Positions 6,229-13,949 of a stretch of DNA of 64,000 nt are shown here, piece after piece; position 1 is the first letter of the stretch; every line of letters begins with the position of its first letter. Origin of the DNA: Rhabdothermincola sediminis (GTDB lineage: Bacteria > Actinomycetota > Acidimicrobiia > Acidimicrobiales > Acidimicrobilacustridaceae). Made by a program: the position numbers and the translations under genes. The notes below the pieces were generated by a model that was given only the letters and a program-made list of their open reading frames with translations, was not told the origin of the DNA and made no database searches. The stretch is taken from the NCBI RefSeq assembly GCF_014805525.1, contig NZ_JACFSZ010000006.1:1-64000 (forward strand), given 5' to 3'.

Positions 6229-8955
6229 CTACAGGCCGATTCCGAGGCCGTCGTCGACAGCGGGCCGCTCGCGCTGTTGCAAGCGGTCGAGTCGTGCGGT
6301 GATATCCGCCACGTCATCTGCGAGGGTGCGGTCGTCGCTCGGGTCGGGCAGCTCGGCGAGGAGATCGTCGGCCAGCGAGTTGTGCGCGCGCGACCCGGCG
6401 GGTTCGGGGAGCTCGGCGAGCAGCGCGTCCCGGCCATGCCCGACCGGGGTCCCGTCGGGTTCGGGAAGACTGCCCAACAGCTCCGAGGCGAGGTGCTGGG
6501 ACCGGTCCCGGGAGAGTTCACGTTCGGCGTGTTCCAACAACAGATCCCGGCCATCCACTCGCTGCGCTCGCTGCGGGTTGGGGGCGAGGACGTTCCACAC
6601 GTCCTCGTCGGGGGTGAGCATGTAGAGGCGGTTCTCGACTCGGCCGCGTGACAGCGCGGTGTAGGCGGCCTGGCGATCGAGATCACCGTCACCGCCGAGG
6701 GTGAAGATCCGATCGGCGGTGGCGCCCTGGGTCTTGTAGTTCGTGCGCGCGTAGCCGTAGTCGAGGAAGCCGGCCTCGAGCCGGTCGGTGGGCATGGTGC
6801 GTTCCTCGTTCACCCGTTCACACTTGAACGTGACGGTCTTGCGGCTCTCATTGATGCGGGTGACGGTGCCGACATCGCCGTTGAGGATGTCGAGGTCCCA
6901 GTGGTTGCGGCCAACGGCGAGGACCTGGTCGCCGACGGCGAACTCGCGGCCAGCCACCTGGATGCGCTTGTCGATGTGCAGCTCGTGGTTCCCGAACCGC
7001 CCCGCCGCGTCGAGCAGTGCACGCGCGCGGTCGTTGAGGTCGGCGACATCAGCGCGTCTCGTGGCGATCATGACCTTGTCGGTCCCCGGTGCGTTGAACC
7101 AGTCGTCGACCAACTTCTGTCGGAGGGCATCGGCGTTGTCGGCGGTGATGATGCGGCCGTTGGTCCCGTAGGCGGCGACCGCCTCGGAGATGCGCCCGTT
7201 GCGGAGGTCGTCGAGCGCGCCGATCTCCCACTCGTGGATCTGGCGGCGGTTCTCGACCAGCGCCGTCGACGGCGCATAGATCGATATCGCCCGGAACGAC
7301 CCGCCCGCGTCGATCTCGGGCAACTGCGCGGTGTCACCGGCCAACACCAACTTCGCCCCCGCTTCGGTGGTGTGCCGTGAGATGGCGTCGAGGGTTCGTG
7401 TGCCGACCATGCCGCTCTCGTCGATCACCACGACGCAGCCCGCGTCGAGGACCAGGCGGCCTTCGTCGAGCTGGTTGAGCAGCCGGGTGATGGTCATTGC
7501 GGGGATCCCAGACCCCGCCGACAGCTCCGCGGCCGCGCGTGCGGAGAGCGCGGCGCCGAACACCGAGTAGCCCGACGCTTCCCAGCCTTCGCGGGCGGCG
7601 TCGAACGTGAAGGTCTTCCCGGTCCCCGCGGCGCCGACGGCGACGTCGATGCCGGCACCCGACAGGGTGAGGTGTCGGACCATGGCTGCCTGCTCGTCGG
7701 AGATCGACGGGCGTGAGGCGATCGCTGCCTCGACCGCGTCTGGTTGTGCGATGGCGGCCCCGGCGTCGCGTTGGCTGCGGGCGCGTTCGACGACGCGGTT
7801 CTCGGTCAACAACAGCTCGATGGTCGTCCATCTCGGTTCGCCGGCGACGTCGCCGACCTCGACGACGCGACGCTCGGCGATGAACCCGTCGGCGAGGTCC
7901 TCGATGGCGGTCACGTCCGCGCCGTCGGGCATCCGCTCGGCGACCGCCCGCACCACATCACGACGCCCGAACGTCGACGCATGCTCCGTCACCCCGGTCG
8001 CCGACGCGAGGTCATCGAACAGCGAGCCGACCGACCACAGCTGGGGCTCCCGGGCCACGCCCCGGCCGAGGAGCTCGGCGACTTCGACGGGACCGAACCC
8101 CAGCTCGTCAGCACGCTGGGCCCAGTCGGCTCGCAGCGTGTTGGCGTCGACCTCGTAGACCTTCGCCCGGCGGGTGTCGAGCGCGGCGTTCTGCGCGGCC
8201 TTCGCCGAGTGCTCAGCGCGGGCTTCCATCGCGTCGAGAATCTCCGCCCGCCGCTGGGAGAACGCGTCGATGAGGTCTCTCGGGATGCCGGCGACATCCG
8301 CGTAGCCGTTGGTCACGGGCTGCCATTCGACGCCGAGGCGGCGGGTGAGCTCGGCCCGCAGCTGGGCTTGGTAGAGGAACCCGGCGGTCTTGGCGTGGTG
8401 GAACATCGGCGGCGAGTGCAGCGCCCCCCAACGCCCATCGGGCATGTGGGTCATGTTGGCGATGAGCACGTGGGTGTGCAGCGTCGGATCCCCCGCCCGC
8501 GACGTCTGGTGCCGGAACCCGGCGGCCACGAACCCCTCGCCGGGGACCTGGTGCTGGACCCCGTCGGTCCGGCGACGCGACAGGCAGACCTGGCGCTCGA
8601 GGTAGCCGATCGCCGCGTCGACGGCGGCCTCGTGCGCGGCGACCACCTCACCGGTGACCGTGCCGGCCTCACCCAGCCCGTAGAGCAGCGAGATCGACTT
8701 CGGGGCCCGGAACGTGAAGTCCAGCCCCGGCAGCTTCGCCCGCGTCAACCGCTCGTCGCTTCCGGGCCTTCGTCCCTCGAGGACCGCAGTGAGGTCGGCT
8801 TCGTCGACCAGGCCATCGAGGCCCAACAGGCCGGAGCCCGCGCCCAACCATCGGCCCGGCGCTTCACCCCGACCGGTGTAGTAGTCCTCCACGCCCTTGG
8901 CGATCGACAGGTAGTAGGTCTGCTGACCGGCGGCCATCAATCCGATGTTCAACAT
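6229..8955 (-). CDS. MobF-family conjugative relaxase (TrwC/TraI-like) with helicase domain
   Basis: 908 aa. The N-terminal relaxase domain carries paired tyrosines (Tyr14-Tyr15 and Tyr25-Tyr26, in DYYTGRGEAPGRW) and the three-histidine metal site (His149, His160, His162 in DPTLHTHVLIAN). A RecD-like helicase follows, with a Walker A GAAGTGKT near residue 440 and a Walker B VVIDESGMVG near 508. The enzyme nicks oriT and pilots the strand in conjugation. The ATG at 8955 has GGAGG about 9 bases upstream. No coupling protein or mating-pore gene accompanies it, so the element would be mobilized by a helper. The C-terminus is short compared with large TraI proteins. Confidence 0.92.
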   Translation of the reverse strand: MLNIGLMAAGQQTYYLSIAKGVEDYYTGRGEAPGRWLGAGSGLLGLDGLVDEADLTAVLEGRRPGSDERLTRAKLPGLDFTFRAPKSISLLYGLGEAGTVTGEVVAAHEAAVDAAIGYLERQVCLSRRRTDGVQHQVPGEGFVAAGFRHQTSRAGDPTLHTHVLIANMTHMPDGRWGALHSPPMFHHAKTAGFLYQAQLRAELTRRLGVEWQPVTNGYADVAGIPRDLIDAFSQRRAEILDAMEARAEHSAKAAQNAALDTRRAKVYEVDANTLRADWAQRADELGFGPVEVAELLGRGVAREPQLWSVGSLFDDLASATGVTEHASTFGRRDVVRAVAERMPDGADVTAIEDLADGFIAERRVVEVGDVAGEPRWTTIELLLTENRVVERARSQRDAGAAIAQPDAVEAAIASRPSISDEQAAMVRHLTLSGAGIDVAVGAAGTGKTFTFDAAREGWEASGYSVFGAALSARAAAELSAGSGIPAMTITRLLNQLDEGRLVLDAGCVVVIDESGMVGTRTLDAISRHTTEAGAKLVLAGDTAQLPEIDAGGSFRAISIYAPSTALVENRRQIHEWEIGALDDLRNGRISEAVAAYGTNGRIITADNADALRQKLVDDWFNAPGTDKVMIATRRADVADLNDRARALLDAAGRFGNHELHIDKRIQVAGREFAVGDQVLAVGRNHWDLDILNGDVGTVTRINESRKTVTFKCERVNEERTMPTDRLEAGFLDYGYARTNYKTQGATADRIFTLGGDGDLDRQAAYTALSRGRVENRLYMLTPDEDVWNVLAPNPQRAQRVDGRDLLLEHAERELSRDRSQHLASELLGSLPEPDGTPVGHGRDALLAELPEPAGSRAHNSLADDLLAELPDPSDDRTLADDVADITARLDRLQQRERPAVDDGLGIGL

Positions 8956-9126
8956 GCGCGCGCACCTCCACTTCCCTTACCCACCCCTAAGCCGCCGCGC
9001 GTCCCCCGATTTCGCGTGGTCGTTCGTCACACCACCCCGACCGATCGGCCGCGAGTCACTGGTCAGGTCACGACTCGGGTCATTGCTCGCGCCTCAGCAC
9101 GCTGACGCAGTGACTTCATCGCGCAT

Positions 9127-9393
9127 CCCGGTCCCGACTTCGGTCCCGCAATCGGTCCCGGGTTCGATCCCGGCCCGTGTCGCATCCTCCCGGTCACGGT
9201 CCCGTCCCGGTTCACGGCGCGGGTTCGCCGGCAACCCGACCCCAACCCGGAAGGTCGCGGTGACCGGAGGGCGGGTGCCCAACCGGAGCGAAGCGGCGGG
9301 CGGGAGCATCGTGCGGTTAGCGGACGGGACGGCACCAGCCGACACGACCCGCTCCCGGTCGCGTTCCCGTTCGGGTTCCCGGTCCGGTCCCGG
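9127..9393 (+). repeat. Clusters of degenerate GGTCCCG repeats
   Basis: GGTCCCG or one-base variants (GGTCACG, GTTCCCG) recur at about 9130, 9142, 9154, 9192 and 9198, and again at about 9356-9390, several on the same face at 12-bp spacing. Reading the region as coding gives only low-complexity Arg/Gly/Ser protein. The repeats lie upstream of the relaxase gene and could be relaxase or accessory-protein sites, or simply compositional drift. Confidence 0.35.
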
Positions 9394-9480
9394 CGAACAC
9401 CCTGCTCGACCGCGAGCCAGTCTGTGACCCTATGCAGGACGCGTTGTCAAGAGGCGTTCGCGAAGCAGCACGCTGGCTGG

Positions 9481-9506
9481 TGCGCGCGTGCGCGCGTGCG
9501 CGCGCG
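9481..9506. other. Alternating purine-pyrimidine tract (Z-DNA-prone)
   Basis: Twenty-six bases of strictly alternating T/C and G (TGCGCGCG-TGCGCGCG-TGCGCGCGCG). Such (CG/TG)n runs readily form left-handed DNA under negative supercoiling. It lies 92 bp downstream of the IS110 transposase stop, outside any gene. Confidence 0.7.
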
Positions 9507-9597
9507 GTGAGGCCCTCGACGAGGGTCGTTTCGCTGGATGGGCGCGAATCGCGGGCGCTGTGTTGGCCTGCGCGCCCCGCGATGGAGACGGGATGGG

Positions 9598-11055
9598 TCA
9601 GGAGTGCGGGCGGTTCGGCCTGCTCGACGCGTCGGCGGGGGTCTTGACGCGGGGCCCGTTGGGTCCCGACGATGACGGCTGGGGAAGGTCGCCTCGTGTG
9701 TCACGCCGTCCGGCGTGGTGAGGGGCCTTCCCCTTCGCTTTGGTCTTGCGGGACCGGCGCCGCCGGCGGATCTCTTCGGGGACCGTGTAGCGCTCAGCGA
9801 TGATCGCCTTGGCCTCGGCAGGGTCGACGGGCCGGCCGTCGATGTCGCGGATCACGTAGGGCTCACCGCGGGCCATCGTGACCCACCCCCGCTCGGCTAG
9901 GCGGGTGGCGACAACGCACAGCGCCTTGGTGTGATGGGCGCCCCGCTCGACCATCTGGGTGTAGTAGACCGCGGCGAGCTGGGGGTCGAGACGCCGTGCG
10001 GTGTTGGCCGACAGCACGAGCTGGTGGCGCAGCCGGCCGGGCCCGGCCTTGGACATCGGCTGGCCTTTGCGGTCGGTGTCACCGGTCTCGGACGCCCGCG
10101 GGGCCAGGCCGGTGAAGGACTTGAACGCGGCCGCGTCGCGGAACCGGCCCGGGCGTCCCATCGACGCCACCAGCAGCGGACCGCCGATCGCGGCGACACC
10201 GGGCAGCGAACGGGCCAGACCGTCGGGATCCGCGGCCTTGTAGGCGTCCTCGCGGGCCACGGCGTGGCCCTTGTGCTCAGCCCAGATCGCTCGCAGCAGC
10301 CGGCACTCCGTGGCGATCTCCGCCGCCAACGCCTCAAACGGCACCGCCGGGTCATCCCCATAGAGGTCCAGGGCATCCTCGGCCGCTTGGCGCCATGAGG
10401 CCGCATGATCAGCGCCTTTCTGACCCGACGACGCCTTGGCGATCACCTCGACCAGACGCCTGTGCGGGACCTTGGCCAGCCGGCGCGGGTCGCCCCAACG
10501 CTCCAGGACCGCGACGTCGCAACGGGACACCTCCCCGCCGATCACGTCATCGATGGAGGGGTAGAGCTGGCGGGCCAGCTCCCGCAGCCGGATCTTGCGT
10601 TGGGTCTGGGCTTCGGTCAGCCGCTCACACGCCCGCACCCGCCGGTCCAGGGCGGCGAGCTCGCCGGTGGGCAACTCGAGGGGCCGCACCCCGCCGGGGT
10701 CCACGATCGGCAGACGGGCCAAGGTCTCCGCGTCGATCGAGTTCGTCTTCGCGTTCGCCGACAAGAACCGCCGCAGCGCGGCCGCCTTCGCGGAGGACAC
10801 CCGATACACGAGATGGCCGCGGCGCACGAAGAACACCGCGACGGGCAACCACGCCACCCCCGTCGGTTCCACCACCACCTCCAGGCGAGTGCCCTCCGGC
10901 GCCCCGGCGAGCGCGGCGGCCTCGACCGCTTCCAACGACTCCCGGATCGGGCGACAGCGGCGCCGGGCCACCACCGTGCCCTCCGCGTCGGTGACCACCA
11001 CGGTGTGCGCCGACGCGATCCCCAAGTCGACTCCCACAAGACGACGATCCGACAT
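9598..11055 (-). CDS. IS110-family transposase (bridge-type recombinase)
   Basis: 485 aa. An N-terminal RuvC-like DEDD domain (Asp10 in VGVDLG, Glu63 in VVEPTG, Asp108 in NSIDAETLARL) is followed by the C-terminal Transposase_20 domain (SLPGVAAIGGPLLVASMG, then FKSFTGLAPRASETGD). The latter has the conserved Ser in the QPMSKAGPGRLRHQL segment that attacks DNA in this family. The ATG at 11053-11055 has AAGGAG at 11062-11067. The C-terminal ~60 residues are a Lys/Arg/Pro-rich tail longer than in most relatives. No frameshift is seen, so it may be active. It was probably inserted into the island secondarily, between relaxase and recombinase. Confidence 0.92.
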   Translation of the reverse strand: MSDRRLVGVDLGIASAHTVVVTDAEGTVVARRRCRPIRESLEAVEAAALAGAPEGTRLEVVVEPTGVAWLPVAVFFVRRGHLVYRVSSAKAAALRRFLSANAKTNSIDAETLARLPIVDPGGVRPLELPTGELAALDRRVRACERLTEAQTQRKIRLRELARQLYPSIDDVIGGEVSRCDVAVLERWGDPRRLAKVPHRRLVEVIAKASSGQKGADHAASWRQAAEDALDLYGDDPAVPFEALAAEIATECRLLRAIWAEHKGHAVAREDAYKAADPDGLARSLPGVAAIGGPLLVASMGRPGRFRDAAAFKSFTGLAPRASETGDTDRKGQPMSKAGPGRLRHQLVLSANTARRLDPQLAAVYYTQMVERGAHHTKALCVVATRLAERGWVTMARGEPYVIRDIDGRPVDPAEAKAIIAERYTVPEEIRRRRRSRKTKAKGKAPHHAGRRDTRGDLPQPSSSGPNGPRVKTPADASSRPNRPHS

Positions 11056-11806
11056 GAGCTTCTCCTTCCGATCGAACAACGAGGATGTGTTCCTCGGCTC
11101 GACCGGGGGGCATGCCCACCACGCCGACCACGGCCCCACGAGCGGTCGCACGAGAGCCCGTCACGGCCCCCACACATGTCGTTCAACCGGACCACGACCT
11201 CAACGGGTCGGCCCACGAACCTATCCGGGTCCTCCGTGGCCGGACCGGAAGGGAGGCACTCAGACTGCCGAGGCGTCCGCAGCCGCGGCCCTCAGTGACC
11301 TTCGTAATCGCCTCCCCCCGAACCAGCCGGGGAGCACTCATGCAACCCGAGGCCATCGACGACGATCAACCGCCGAGGCACGCTTACATGTGACCTCTGC
11401 TTTGGGGGTGTCCCTGTAGAGGTCGTGCGTCTCGGGATGAGGCGGTGTCGGAAGCAGGTGTCGACGCGCGGAGCGAGAGCAGGTGGCTGCTGGCCGAGGA
11501 CGTGACCGGGAGGGCGCGCGATCAGGCCCGTGAACGCGTGAACGCCACGTGATCGCACCAGGATGAGGGCGTGCGCCTCTCCGCGTGCGTGCGATTGGTG
11601 TGCCCGATCGCAGCTGCGAGGCCGACTCGGTGTTCCGGTCGGCGGGCAGACCGGGACCCACCCCGACATGGATTTCTCGAGATTTCTTCGGATCGGGAAC
11701 TCGAACGGGAGCGATACCGGGAGTCCCGTTCGCGATGGTCGACCTCGTGAGTCGTCCTCTCCCCCGGCCGGGATGCCATCCGCACCGTGTGATGGCCCCT
11801 GCCCCC
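11056..11806. other. Gene-free region upstream of IS110 transposase; candidate bridge-RNA segment
   Basis: About 750 bp without a supportable gene; open frames here have the Arg/Pro/Ser-rich look of out-of-frame GC-rich DNA. IS110-family elements carry a noncoding end upstream of the transposase that in studied members encodes the bridge RNA, so the first few hundred bases on the minus strand are the place to look. Visible possible stems: CGAGGA...TCCTCG at about 11090-11106, and GACCTCT...AGAGGTC at 11392-11424. The true element end is not recognised. Confidence 0.35.
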
Positions 11807-11842
11807 GCGCAGGGTGTACCCCAGGGAGTAGGTCAGGGTGTA
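11807..11842 (+). repeat. 12-bp tandem repeat array, cluster 1 (three units)
   Basis: Three consecutive 12-mers: GCGCAGGGTGTA (11807-11818), CCCCAGGGAGTA (11819-11830) and GGTCAGGGTGTA (11831-11842), sharing NNNCAGGGNGTA. A related cluster of three lies 50 bp downstream. A 12-bp period with a conserved core is typical of protein-binding iterons. Both clusters sit just before the small gene and the recombinase gene. Confidence 0.7.
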
Positions 11843-11892
11843 GCTCCAGCGCGACGGGGCGAAGGCCACGCAGATTTCTCGTGCCAACCGTC

Positions 11893-11928
11893 ACCGAGGG
11901 CGTACCTCAGGTCGTATGTCAGGGCGTA
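11893..11928 (+). repeat. 12-bp tandem repeat array, cluster 2 (three units)
   Basis: Units ACCGAGGGCGTA (11893-11904), CCTCAGGTCGTA (11905-11916) and TGTCAGGGCGTA (11917-11928) repeat the core of cluster 1 with the same 12-bp period. The array ends 21 bp before the ATG of the 59-aa gene, where a promoter or operator would lie. It is probably bound by a regulator of recombinase expression or by a directionality factor. Confidence 0.7.
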
Positions 11929-11949
11929 CCTCTTGCGACGGTCGACCCC

Positions 11950-12129
11950 ATGAGTCGCCCATCCGACCGTGCCTCGGTCGTTCTGGAGGTGCCCGACGGG
12001 CTGCCGCAATTGACCGGCGACGCGGCGCGGCTGCTCCTGGCGATGGTCCGCGACGCCGCCCGGGAACCGTCGGTGGTGGAGCTGCGAATCGGTCGTTCCC
12101 CTGACGAGCCCGAAGCCGTAGCGTCGTGA
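11950..12129 (+). CDS. Small protein preceding the recombinase
   Basis: 59 aa from the ATG at 11950-11952. The frame stays open upstream, but that part is low-complexity and crosses the repeat array, so the short form is preferred. It is acidic to neutral, with a likely helix LTGDAARLLLAMVRDAARE and no cysteine or membrane segment. Its stop overlaps the recombinase GTG start (GTGA), so the two are probably translated together. Small proteins of this kind are often found before actinobacterial serine recombinase genes; a role as partner or directionality factor is a guess. I do not recognise a named family. Confidence 0.6.
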   Translation: MSRPSDRASVVLEVPDGLPQLTGDAARLLLAMVRDAAREPSVVELRIGRSPDEPEAVAS

Positions 12130-13793
12130 CCATGTTGAAGCGCTTCGCGTTCTACGGCCGAGTGTCCACCGAGGACCAACAGGACCCCGCGTCCTCGAAG
12201 GCCTGGCAGCTCTCGCGGTCCAGCCAGCTGATCGAGGGTCACGGTGAGGTGGTGGCCGACTACTTCGACATCGGCCAATCGCGGTCGTTGCCGTGGAAGC
12301 GGCGACCGGAGGCGTCACGGCTGCTCGACGACCTTCGACGCCGCGACGATCGGACGTTCGACGCCGTGGTGATCGGTGAACCGGCCCGGGCGTTCTACGG
12401 CCAGCAGTTCGGGCTCACGTTCCCGACGCTGGTGCACTACGGCGTCGAGCTGTGGGTCCCCGAAGTCGGCGGCCGGGTCGATCCCGACAGCGAAGCGCAC
12501 GACCTCGTGATGTCGCTCTACGGCGGCATGTCGAAGGGCGAACGAAACCGGATCAAGGTCCGAGTCCGCACCGCGATGGCATCCCAGGCCGCAACCGAAG
12601 GCCGCTACCTCGGCGGCCGCCCGCCCTACGGCTACCAGCTCGCAGACGTCGGAGCCCACCCAAACCCGGCCAAGGCCGCCGACGGCAAGCGCCAACACCG
12701 CCTCGAGCCCGATCCGGTGGCGGCGCCGGTCGTGCGTCGGATCTTCGCCGGGTACCTCGACGGCCACGGTCTCCGCTCGATCGCCGAGGCGCTCACCGCC
12801 GAGGGGATCGCGTCGCCATCGGCGCACGACCCAAGCCGCAACCGTCACCGCCAGCACTCCGGTGGCGCGTGGGCCCACTCGGCGGTGCGCGCGATCCTGC
12901 ATAATCCCCGGTACACCGGCCATCAGGTGTGGGCCCGACAGCGCAAGGACGAGGACCTGCTCGACCCCGAAGACGTCGCCCTCGGGCACCGCACCCGGAT
13001 GCGCTGGAACGAGAAGGGCGAGTGGATCTGGTCGGCTGAGGTCACGCATGAGCCGCTCGTCGACATGGAGACCTTCGACCAGGTGCAGGCGATCATGGCG
13101 TCCCACGTCCGGGTCGCCCGTCCCAAGACCGTCATGCCAACCGAGCGCGCCTACCTGCTGCGAGGGCTGCTGTTCTGCGGGGTCTGCGGGCGGCGCATGG
13201 GCGGCAACTACAACCACGGCAAGGCACACTACCGCTGCACATTCCGAGAGCAGTACGCCCAGAAGAAGGGCATCGAGCATCCCCGCACCGTCTACCTGCG
13301 CGAGGACAAGGTCGTCCCCGCCCTCGACGAATGGCTCGGGCAGCTGTTCAACCCAGACAACCTCGACGCCACCTGTGAACAGCTCGCCGCCGCATACGAA
13401 CAACACGAAGACACGTCGCGAGCCGAGCAGGCCCGCCAAAGCATCGGCGACTGCGACCAGCGACTCTCCCAGTACCGCGCCGCCCTCGACGCCGGGGCCG
13501 ACGCCGCAACCGTCGCCGGGTGGATGGCCGAGGTCACCGCCGAGCGCAACCGGGCCGACATCGCGCTGCGCACCGCAACACCCGCCGACGCGCCCACCGT
13601 CGCCGAGCTACGCGGGCTCATCGAAGGACTCGGCGACATGGTCGCCGTGCTCGCCAACGCCGACCCCAAACAGCGAGCCGAACTCTACGAAACACTCGGA
13701 CTACGGCTCACCTGGCACCCCGATGACAGGAAGGTGCTGGTAGAAGCCCAACCAGCGCGTGTGCTGGCTGGCGGTGTCGGAGGGGGGACTTGA
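12126..13793 (+). CDS. Large serine recombinase (site-specific integrase)
   Basis: 555 aa. The N-terminal resolvase domain has the nucleophile Ser14 in FYGRVSTEDQ. The recombinase domain follows (GGRPPYGYQLADVG, then AILHNPRYTGHQVW), a zinc ribbon starts at Cys351/Cys354 (LFCGVCGRRMGGNYNHG), and a coiled C-terminal region ends in VLVEAQPARVLAGGVGGGT. It catalyses integration and excision between attP and attB. The GTG at 12126 overlaps the small upstream gene; an ATG at 12132 is an alternative. The last codons and the TGA (13791-13793) lie inside the tRNA-Leu gene on the other strand, so its 3' end is defined by the integration junction. Confidence 0.93.
   Translation: MTMLKRFAFYGRVSTEDQQDPASSKAWQLSRSSQLIEGHGEVVADYFDIGQSRSLPWKRRPEASRLLDDLRRRDDRTFDAVVIGEPARAFYGQQFGLTFPTLVHYGVELWVPEVGGRVDPDSEAHDLVMSLYGGMSKGERNRIKVRVRTAMASQAATEGRYLGGRPPYGYQLADVGAHPNPAKAADGKRQHRLEPDPVAAPVVRRIFAGYLDGHGLRSIAEALTAEGIASPSAHDPSRNRHRQHSGGAWAHSAVRAILHNPRYTGHQVWARQRKDEDLLDPEDVALGHRTRMRWNEKGEWIWSAEVTHEPLVDMETFDQVQAIMASHVRVARPKTVMPTERAYLLRGLLFCGVCGRRMGGNYNHGKAHYRCTFREQYAQKKGIEHPRTVYLREDKVVPALDEWLGQLFNPDNLDATCEQLAAAYEQHEDTSRAEQARQSIGDCDQRLSQYRAALDAGADAATVAGWMAEVTAERNRADIALRTATPADAPTVAELRGLIEGLGDMVAVLANADPKQRAELYETLGLRLTWHPDDRKVLVEAQPARVLAGGVGGGT
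13774..13790 (+). repeat. Right attachment-site copy within the tRNA-Leu 3' end
   Basis: GTGTCGGAGGGGGGACT is identical to 599-615. It covers the acceptor 3' strand and the start of the T arm of the tRNA gene (read on the minus strand) and the last codons of the recombinase. Because the repeat restores the tRNA 3' sequence, integration leaves a functional tRNA. Confidence 0.85.
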
Positions 13794-13858
13794 ACCCCCA
13801 CGCCCTTGCGGGCACTAGCCCCTCAAGCTAGCGCGTCTGCCTATTCCGCCACTCCGAC
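13775..13858 (-). tRNA. tRNA-Leu (anticodon GAG)
   Basis: 84 nt. The acceptor stem GTCGGAG/CTCCGAC is perfect. The anticodon stem CTAGC/GCTAG encloses the loop TTGAGGG, giving GAG. A long variable arm (GTGCCCGCAAGGGCGT) marks a class II tRNA, and the T arm carries GGTTCAAGTCC. The discriminator base is A, as expected for leucine; the bases after it are CCG, so the CCA end is added post-transcriptionally. This is the integration site of the mercury island. It lies a few genes from secG, as leuU (also GAG) lies beside secG in E. coli. Confidence 0.95.
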
Positions 13859-13949
13859 GTGGCCTCCGGAACGGCTGCTTCCCCGCACCGGAGCGAGCGG
13901 CCACTCTAGCGCGGGCCTTCCTCGATCCCGAAGCCGGCGGCGGGCTACG

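Larger units (their letters stand above)
8956..9597. other. Gene-free region between relaxase and IS110 transposase; candidate oriT
   Basis: No convincing gene is seen. The segment upstream of a relaxase gene is a usual place for oriT. Two clusters of a short degenerate repeat with core GGTCCCG/GTTCCCG occur at about 9127-9205 and 9355-9393, and a 26-bp alternating purine-pyrimidine run at 9481-9506. The right end of the IS110 element must lie somewhere between the transposase stop (9598) and this region, but no clear end sequence can be picked out. Confidence 0.4.
599..13790. mobile_element. Integrative (probably mobilizable) mercury-resistance island in tRNA-Leu
   Basis: A ~13.2-kb segment is bounded by identical 17-bp direct repeats, the right one being the 3' end of a tRNA-Leu gene. 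Contents: an eight-gene mercury operon, a MobF relaxase, an IS110-family insertion, a repeat array, a small protein and a large serine recombinase at the right edge. No type IV secretion ATPase, coupling protein or mating-pore gene is visible, so transfer would need a helper; it looks like a mobilizable rather than a self-transmissible element. Nothing is seen in 616-753 between the left repeat and the first gene. The boundaries come directly from the sequence; mobility is inferred. Confidence 0.8.

Noticed and set aside
7744-9105. 453-codon plus-strand frame opposite the relaxase
   Set aside because: Antisense to the MobF relaxase with intact catalytic motifs; composition typical of a shadow.
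9001-9345. Small minus-strand genes upstream of the relaxase
   Set aside because: Frames here are built from the GGTCCCG repeats and have no start signal or recognisable domain.
11807-11928. Reading the iterons as coding on the minus strand (YTLTYSLGYTL-like repeats)
   Set aside because: The 12-bp period gives a regular peptide in that frame, but the surrounding frame is not protein-like, and the position before the recombinase fits a DNA-binding array better.
11563-11949. N-terminal extension of the 59-aa gene
   Set aside because: Low-complexity Arg/Ser/Pro/Cys sequence that crosses the iteron array; the short form with the ATG at 11950 is more credible.
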